Shown: positions 59,269 to 64,000 of the stretch, in pieces
Layout: each line of letters begins with the position of its first letter
Position numbering within the stretch: position 1 is the first letter of the stretch
Assembly (NCBI RefSeq): GCF_007859865.1
Contig: NZ_SJPI01000002.1
Location: 1,570,721 to 1,634,720, forward strand
Length of the DNA: 64,000 nucleotides
From: Rubripirellula amarantea
GTDB taxonomy: Bacteria > Planctomycetota > Planctomycetia > Pirellulales > Pirellulaceae
Direction: 5' to 3'
The notes under the pieces: generated by a model
Databases searched by the model: none
The model's input: only the letters and a program-made list of their open reading frames with translations
Told to the model about the DNA's origin: nothing
Translations under genes and position numbers: made by a program

Positions 59269-62133
59269 ATGACTGCCCCCGCATCGCAACCGCCTGGCAA
59301 CGGAGATACGCCTCGCGCGTCTTCGTCGCCAAACTTGGATCCCGCGGACGATCTCGGTCAGAATAGCAAAGTCGAAGGGCAAAGCGATCCCGAAAGTGGT
59401 GAACGCACCGACACATCCGTCGACGGCACGATCGATCAGCTTGTCTCGCTAGATCTGACCATGGATGGCGAACAGATTGACGATACTGGGATGTCAACGT
59501 TGAAGGGAACAATGTCCATTGAGCTCTCCAGCGATATGGGCATGACCGAGGGGCCATTCGATCTCGGCGAAACGAGCACCAAGCATCCTCCCAAAGTCAG
59601 AGTTTCCAAGAAGTCGAAACAGCGAGCCAAAGCACTGCCAAAGAGAGTTGGCAAGTTCAAGATCAAGGCCGAGTTGGGAAGAGGTGCCTTTGGAGTGGTG
59701 TACCTGGGCTTTGATGACGAACTCAATCGCAATGTCGCGATCAAAGTTTCGATCGTTTCGGATCGTGATCGCCAAGAGAGACTTAAGACTGAGGCAGCCA
59801 AAGCAGCACAGGTCGAAAGCCCAGGTATCGTGCCGGTCTATCACATTGGCACAACCGAAGACGGTTCCGTTTACTTTGTGCAGAAATACATTCCAGGTTA
59901 CTCGCTACGAGATGCATTAAGGCAAAGCCCGCTTTCGCCGATACGAGCCACTGCACTGGTGCACTCGCTGGCAATCGCACTCGTTCCCGCCCATCGTCAA
60001 GATGTCCTGCACCGCGACCTCAAACCAGACAACGTGTTGATAGACGAAGAGGGGCGTCCTTGGATTGCCGACTTTGGATTGGCAATCTCAGAGAGCGAAC
60101 TTTCCAGCAGCCGTCGCGAACTTGCTGGCACACCGCCCTACATGTCGCCCGAGCAGATCAAAGGTCGCACCGACTTCCTTGACCAACGTTCAGACATCTG
60201 GGCGCTCGGCGTGATCTATTACGAATGTCTAACTGGCAAGCTTCCCTTCCAGGGCAAGACTCGCCAAACCATCACCGAGCAAATTTGCGAACGTGACCCT
60301 AAACCCCTCCAGCAGCATGCACCAGGTTTGCTGACCGAAGAGATCAACAACGTTTTTCTCAAAGCCTGTGCTAAACAACCATCGGATCGATACGCCACTA
60401 CGGCCGACTTGGCTACTGCTTTGGAGTCACTTATCGCTAACGGGCTGAGTGAACAGAACATTCGCGGCGAAAGTATGCCTGGGCTGCTCGGCCAAAGTTC
60501 GATCGACTTCAACACTCGGCGATCGCTTTCGACGCACCAATCCACCGGCGTCTCCCTATCGTCTCATTCAACTCGATCAAGCATCGAGTCAACATCAACG
60601 AGCACAAGGATTGGCCGAGGGATTGGACTGCTTCAGAAGCTGCTCGGGCTCGTGTTCATCATCGGTCTATCGTTAGCGGCCAACCTTGCCTATCAAAAGT
60701 TCAACGTGACTGAGTCGACCAAATCCACCGCAACGGACGGTTCGGATGATGCCACCGCATCCATCGCCACGGATCCCGTCCTCGCAGCGACATTGCCCAT
60801 GGTCGAGGCGATTGTAGAACCCGACAACGAACCTGAACCAACGCCAGAACCCGAACCGATCCCAATGCCAAGTGGGACCGAAGATGATCCCATGCTGGTT
60901 TCCACGACTGGAAATGGCTCTCATTCTACGATCGAATCCGCCATCAACGACGCACCCGTCAACGGGTTCATCCGCGTCGGCCCCGGGGACTACGAAGAAT
61001 CACTGAGGGTAACAAAACCGATCACGATTCTAGGACCGACTCGAGTTCGAGGTGAGATCCAGTGCCGGATCGGCAATCAGCTTGAATCCGTCATTTTCGC
61101 CGAGAGCCCAACGGGAAAAATCACGTTCAAAGACGTTCGTATCGAAGGCAAGGGAACTCAGATGACCAACGAGTTCAATGCCATTGAAATATCCCAAGGC
61201 ACCTTCGTCATGGTTGACTGCGAGGTCACCACCAGCAGCTACAACGGCGTGAAGGTGCGGAAAGGATCCACCTTTGGTGCCCAAGGATGCAAGTTCTTTG
61301 ATTCGCGAACCTTTGCCGTCTCGGGAAAGCAGCATGAAGATATTCAACTGGTCAATTGCGACTTTCGAAATTCTGGCGTCGAACTGGTGAGCGGAAAGGG
61401 TCGAGTCTTGAAGTGCCGTTTCTATGGCGAGAAGGGCGTGTGGTGCAGCGATCAGGAGAGCCTTGTTTCGGTTGAACAGTGTCATTTCACCAAAACTCGA
61501 TCCGATAGCACCCAGGCTCGTGCGGGCGCAACCCTTCAACTGTCTGATTCCACCTTCCTGGATTGCGAAACAGCGATTCGTGTTTCCGATGCGACTGTTG
61601 TCGCTTCGAAGTGCACCATGCAGAACGCCACCGTTGCCGTTGGCGTCGGCGGCTTAGATGCGACCTCGGACATTACGTTAACAAATTGCGAAATCGACGG
61701 GGGTAAAGTTGGGATTGATCAGGCTTCGGGAAAGCTATTGATCGATGGTGGTTCAGTGACTCATTGCACCACCACCGCGATCTTGTTCACTTCTGAAGAC
61801 GAGCAAAGCCATGACGTGAGTGGTTTAATTCGCAACTGTACGCTGCAATCCAAAGGCCAAATCGTTCGACTCAGCTATGGCGAACTCGACCTTCAAAATG
61901 TTTTGATCAAAAGTTTTGAAACCACTTTCGGAATTTTTGCGAAGACGACTATGCATGAGAATGCCAAGGTTAATCTTCTTTGTGACTCGTCGGTCGATTT
62001 CGAAGGTGACTTTGACTATTGCCTGTTTGCCCAAGGTGAGGTGACAATTCGGCTCGACAATGAATTGCGCACCCGAATGGCCGAGAATGGTCGACGAGCG
62101 GCCTTGCTGCCCAATGCCGTGTACGTAGATTGA
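59269..62133 (+). CDS. Ser/Thr receptor kinase with C-terminal right-handed beta-helix
   Basis: 954 residues from ATG 59269; the frame opens 60 codons earlier but that part is not protein-like. A polar N-terminus (1-120) precedes a full Hanks kinase domain: GRGAFGVV, VAIK, HRDLKPDNV near residue 247, DFGLA, GTPPYMSPEQ and SDIWALGVIYYECLTG. A linker and one membrane helix (LLGLVFIIGLSLAANLAY, about 460-478) follow, then a Pro/Glu-rich stalk (EPEPTPEPEPIPMP). Residues about 540-930 form a parallel beta-helix: SHSTIESAINDAPVNGFIRVGPGDYEESLRV and repeated strands with DC, NC and SxF turns. The helix probably faces the periplasm and binds a glycan or protein, signalling to the kinase. The M28-type gene follows 9 bp downstream. 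Confidence 0.9.
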   Translation: MTAPASQPPGNGDTPRASSSPNLDPADDLGQNSKVEGQSDPESGERTDTSVDGTIDQLVSLDLTMDGEQIDDTGMSTLKGTMSIELSSDMGMTEGPFDLGETSTKHPPKVRVSKKSKQRAKALPKRVGKFKIKAELGRGAFGVVYLGFDDELNRNVAIKVSIVSDRDRQERLKTEAAKAAQVESPGIVPVYHIGTTEDGSVYFVQKYIPGYSLRDALRQSPLSPIRATALVHSLAIALVPAHRQDVLHRDLKPDNVLIDEEGRPWIADFGLAISESELSSSRRELAGTPPYMSPEQIKGRTDFLDQRSDIWALGVIYYECLTGKLPFQGKTRQTITEQICERDPKPLQQHAPGLLTEEINNVFLKACAKQPSDRYATTADLATALESLIANGLSEQNIRGESMPGLLGQSSIDFNTRRSLSTHQSTGVSLSSHSTRSSIESTSTSTRIGRGIGLLQKLLGLVFIIGLSLAANLAYQKFNVTESTKSTATDGSDDATASIATDPVLAATLPMVEAIVEPDNEPEPTPEPEPIPMPSGTEDDPMLVSTTGNGSHSTIESAINDAPVNGFIRVGPGDYEESLRVTKPITILGPTRVRGEIQCRIGNQLESVIFAESPTGKITFKDVRIEGKGTQMTNEFNAIEISQGTFVMVDCEVTTSSYNGVKVRKGSTFGAQGCKFFDSRTFAVSGKQHEDIQLVNCDFRNSGVELVSGKGRVLKCRFYGEKGVWCSDQESLVSVEQCHFTKTRSDSTQARAGATLQLSDSTFLDCETAIRVSDATVVASKCTMQNATVAVGVGGLDATSDITLTNCEIDGGKVGIDQASGKLLIDGGSVTHCTTTAILFTSEDEQSHDVSGLIRNCTLQSKGQIVRLSYGELDLQNVLIKSFETTFGIFAKTTMHENAKVNLLCDSSVDFEGDFDYCLFAQGEVTIRLDNELRTRMAENGRRAALLPNAVYVD

Positions 62134-62142
62134 CCCCTTTGA

Positions 62143-63297
62143 ATGGATTCTAAAATGACGTCAACGGTATCGCCCCGCCCTTCCAAATCGAGCCGATCGA
62201 CATCCCCGACCTCTCAGTCGCGAGCAAACGAGATCAACGCCACCGATAATCCAAACCGCGATTCCACATCGTCCTCGCAGTTCCATCATCGGCAACCCAA
62301 TCATCGGCTGGCCGCCGTCCTGGTCGCAATTGTTGCGGTTGCCGCGATCGCCTGGATCGCAGCACGGATGGGCGCGGGTCCGGGGGCGGATTCTGTTCGA
62401 AACCAATCGCCCACATCAAATCCCATTCCCGCGACCTACGACGCGGACCGGGCGATGAACTACCTCGAACGACTTTGCCAATTTGGCCCGCGGCCATCGG
62501 GCAGTGACGCAATGAAACGACAACAGGATTTCCTGCAGGATTTTTTCGAGAAACGTGGTGCCCAAGTAGGTTTCCAATCGTTCGAGATCCGACATCCCGA
62601 GAACGGATCTGCGGTGCCCATATCCAACTTGATCGCATCGTGGGGTCCTGATCGGCCCAAACGAGCACTACTTTGCGCTCACTACGATACCCGACCTTAT
62701 CCCGATCGCGATCGTAAGAATCCTCGCGGAGTGTTCGTGGGTGCCAACGATGGAGCGAGTGGCACGGCGGCTTTGATGGAAATCTCGCATCAGTTCGACG
62801 CGTTACCTCCGCAAATCGGAGTCGACATTGTCCTCTTCGATGGTGAGGAATTTGTGCTCAAACAGGGACGCGATGACTACTTCCTCGGATCCAGCTTCTA
62901 CGCCGAACAATACAAAGCCAATCCGCCTCAATCACGGTTCACCAGCGGCGTTTTACTTGACATGATCGGTGACCGAGAACTGAAGATATACTTTGAACAG
63001 AACAGCATGAAGTACGCTCGCCCGCTTGCGAAAGACATTTGGCGAGTGGCCGACCGCTTGGGTGTCGACGCGTTCGTACCTCGGATTCGACATGAGATCC
63101 AAGATGACCATCTACCGCTTAATCGAATCGCTCGGATTCCGACCGTTGATCTGATCGACTTTGATTATCCGCGTCCAGGGATTGGACAACCATCTTATTG
63201 GCACACCGAGCAAGACATCCCCGCAAATTGCAGCGGTGAATCACTAGCCGCGGTCGTTTGGGTTGTTCACCAATGGATGCTTACCCTCGCAAATTGA
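62143..63297 (+). CDS. M28 family zinc peptidase / glutaminyl-peptide-cyclotransferase-like, membrane-anchored
   Basis: 384 residues. A Ser/Thr-rich N-terminus precedes one membrane helix (LAAVLVAIVAVAAIAWIAA, about 51-69), so the enzyme faces the periplasm. The M28 core shows the zinc ligands: HYDTRPYP, GANDGASGTAAL, DGEEFVL, and later LLDMIGD and YWHTEQD. FGPRPSGSDAMKRQQDFL begins the domain and is typical of glutaminyl cyclase relatives, which keep a single zinc. Either aminopeptidase or cyclase activity is possible. The gene starts 9 bp after the kinase stop, so they are co-transcribed; this may link peptide processing to the kinase signal. Confidence 0.88.
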   Translation: MDSKMTSTVSPRPSKSSRSTSPTSQSRANEINATDNPNRDSTSSSQFHHRQPNHRLAAVLVAIVAVAAIAWIAARMGAGPGADSVRNQSPTSNPIPATYDADRAMNYLERLCQFGPRPSGSDAMKRQQDFLQDFFEKRGAQVGFQSFEIRHPENGSAVPISNLIASWGPDRPKRALLCAHYDTRPYPDRDRKNPRGVFVGANDGASGTAALMEISHQFDALPPQIGVDIVLFDGEEFVLKQGRDDYFLGSSFYAEQYKANPPQSRFTSGVLLDMIGDRELKIYFEQNSMKYARPLAKDIWRVADRLGVDAFVPRIRHEIQDDHLPLNRIARIPTVDLIDFDYPRPGIGQPSYWHTEQDIPANCSGESLAAVVWVVHQWMLTLAN

Positions 63298-63361
63298 TTA
63301 ACGAAAACAATCTATAACTGTCGCCCGTCACCATCCACTTCTTACTGTCACTCTTTCATTC

Positions 63362-63751
63362 ATGTTTGCTGGTAGCCTTGTCTTATCGTTCACGCTGATC
63401 GCGTTTGCGTTTTGGTTGCAGTGGAACGAGAAACTCGGCTGGCCTCAGGAACAAGCTGACCTCAATCGTGCCATGCATCCACTCATTGGTAGCGATCTTG
63501 ATCGAGACTACTACCGACGCAGAAGTTCATCGCGGGCCCGTATTCATTGGATCATCGGCATCTGTGGAGTGTTGATTTTGATTGCGGCGATCGCAGGCCA
63601 CGGAGTGATTTGGGTGGGTGCTTGGATGTGCGTGATGTTCGCGCTGGTCTGCGTCGTGCTGCTGGCTCTGTTAGATGCGTTTCGCACGCACCGCTACCAC
63701 AAGAACAAATTGCCACAGGTTCGTGACCACGTCCTCGGAGAAGATTCTTGA
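63362..63751 (+). CDS. Small two-segment membrane protein, function unknown
   Basis: 129 residues with hydrophobic segments at about 1-19 (FAGSLVLSFTLIAFAFWL) and 61-105 (IHWIIGICGVLILIAAIAG, VIWVGAWMCVMFALVCVVLLALL). The middle (WNEKLGWPQEQADLNRAM to RDYYRRRSSSRARIH) is polar and Arg-rich, so it lies in the cytoplasm. I do not recognise a family, but the pattern is that of a real membrane protein. It lies 64 bp after the M28 gene and overlaps the next frame by 4 bp, so it is part of that run of genes. Confidence 0.7.
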   Translation: MFAGSLVLSFTLIAFAFWLQWNEKLGWPQEQADLNRAMHPLIGSDLDRDYYRRRSSSRARIHWIIGICGVLILIAAIAGHGVIWVGAWMCVMFALVCVVLLALLDAFRTHRYHKNKLPQVRDHVLGEDS

Positions 63752-64000
63752 GCGTTCAACGCTGGCTGGCTTGCTTCATTTTGGTGTCGTTGTCATCAGT
63801 CGCGGTTTGGTCCGATGATCAAACTTCGAACCAGCCGACGCGTACGCTACTTTTCTCGGACGATTTTAACCGCGAAGAATCGGACGAAAGCCAGGAAGAG
63901 CTTGGTGGAACTTGGACGACAAGCAGTGCGACTCGTGCAAACGGCAACAAGCAAGTCGATCTCCGCGACAACACGTTGCATATCTACATTCACGAGTCGG
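63748..64000 (+). CDS. Start of a secreted protein (3' end outside window)
   Basis: Starts at TTG 63748, which overlaps the TGA of the previous gene (TTGA), and stays open to the window end (84 codons). The first 20 residues (SVQRWLACFILVSLSSVAVW) are a signal peptide. The mature start, RTLLFSDDFNREESDES, then GGTWTTSSATRANG and DLRDNTLHIYIHES, resembles the DDFNR-type opening of concanavalin-like/DUF1080 proteins common in planctomycetes. These are jellyroll proteins thought to bind or cut sugars. The rest is needed to confirm this. No ATG is available nearby, so the TTG start is the best choice. Confidence 0.65.
   Translation, partial: MSVQRWLACFILVSLSSVAVWSDDQTSNQPTRTLLFSDDFNREESDESQEELGGTWTTSSATRANGNKQVDLRDNTLHIYIHES

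Noticed and set aside
1-64000. CRISPR arrays, tRNA, rRNA, transposases and phage genes
   Set aside because: I looked for spaced identical repeats, T-loop sequences and transposase/integrase motifs and found none; the tandem arrays have no spacers and are not CRISPR.

Overview
The window looks like chromosomal DNA from a marine planctomycete close to Rhodopirellula (family Pirellulaceae). The evidence is the DUF1552 and planctomycete-type cytochrome c/DUF1592 pair, a PEP-CTERM protein, large Ser/Thr kinases with unusual C-terminal domains, VCBS-repeat and ThuA/PmoA-like secreted proteins, long spacers, sparse Shine-Dalgarno sequences and several TTG/GTG starts. I identified no rRNA, tRNA, CRISPR array, transposase or prophage.

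Layout. 1-3.7 kb: end of a PAS protein, a CPBP membrane protease and an ABC-2 exporter (permease plus ATPase). 3.9-6.9 kb: glutamine-dependent NAD+ synthetase overlapping a Tat-exported TIM-barrel epimerase/isomerase. 7-14 kb: DUF2461 protein, a membrane-anchored alkaline-phosphatase-superfamily (YejM/LtaS-like) enzyme, a truncated sodium/solute symporter, a VCBS-sialidase fusion and an SGNH hydrolase. 14-20 kb: a PEP-CTERM protein behind a 16-bp palindrome, two small hypothetical genes (one with a PD-(D/E)XK-like core), and a secreted protein with two esterase domains and an SMP-30 propeller. 20-24.4 kb: a Ser/Thr kinase followed by an FHA-GGDEF diguanylate cyclase, a likely signalling pair. 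24.4-29.1 kb: a surface module, made of a TonB-dependent receptor with a Gln-Gly-Pro repeat linker and an inverse-autotransporter-like barrel carrying a beta-helix of 22-residue repeats. 29.4-37 kb: transglutaminase-like protein, PEGA lipoprotein, YfhO-like membrane protein, RluA pseudouridine synthase, YfgM-like TPR protein and DUF2237.

37-46 kb is the housekeeping block: UvrD/PcrA helicase, ribosomal proteins L35 and L20, PheS, an SDR dehydrogenase, a PHP-like protein without its metal ligands, and a group-1/2 sigma-70 factor. 46.5-55.4 kb: an asparagine-synthetase-like enzyme without the amidotransferase nucleophile, PmoA and ThuA family proteins, an alpha/beta hydrolase, FxsA (behind a sigma-54-like site), and the DUF1552/DUF1592 pair. 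55.5-64 kb: a coiled-coil exported protein, a tandem NfeD pair, a receptor kinase with a beta-helix ectodomain, an M28 peptidase/glutaminyl-cyclase-like protein, a two-helix membrane protein and the start of another secreted protein.

The most interesting signals are the inverse-autotransporter/TonB receptor pair, the kinase to FHA-diguanylate-cyclase pair, the kinase with an extracytoplasmic beta-helix, and a recurring pattern of short tandem repeats (12-18 bp units, about four copies, a different unit at each site) in the spacers or at gene ends. All functional calls come from reading motifs. No database search was run.
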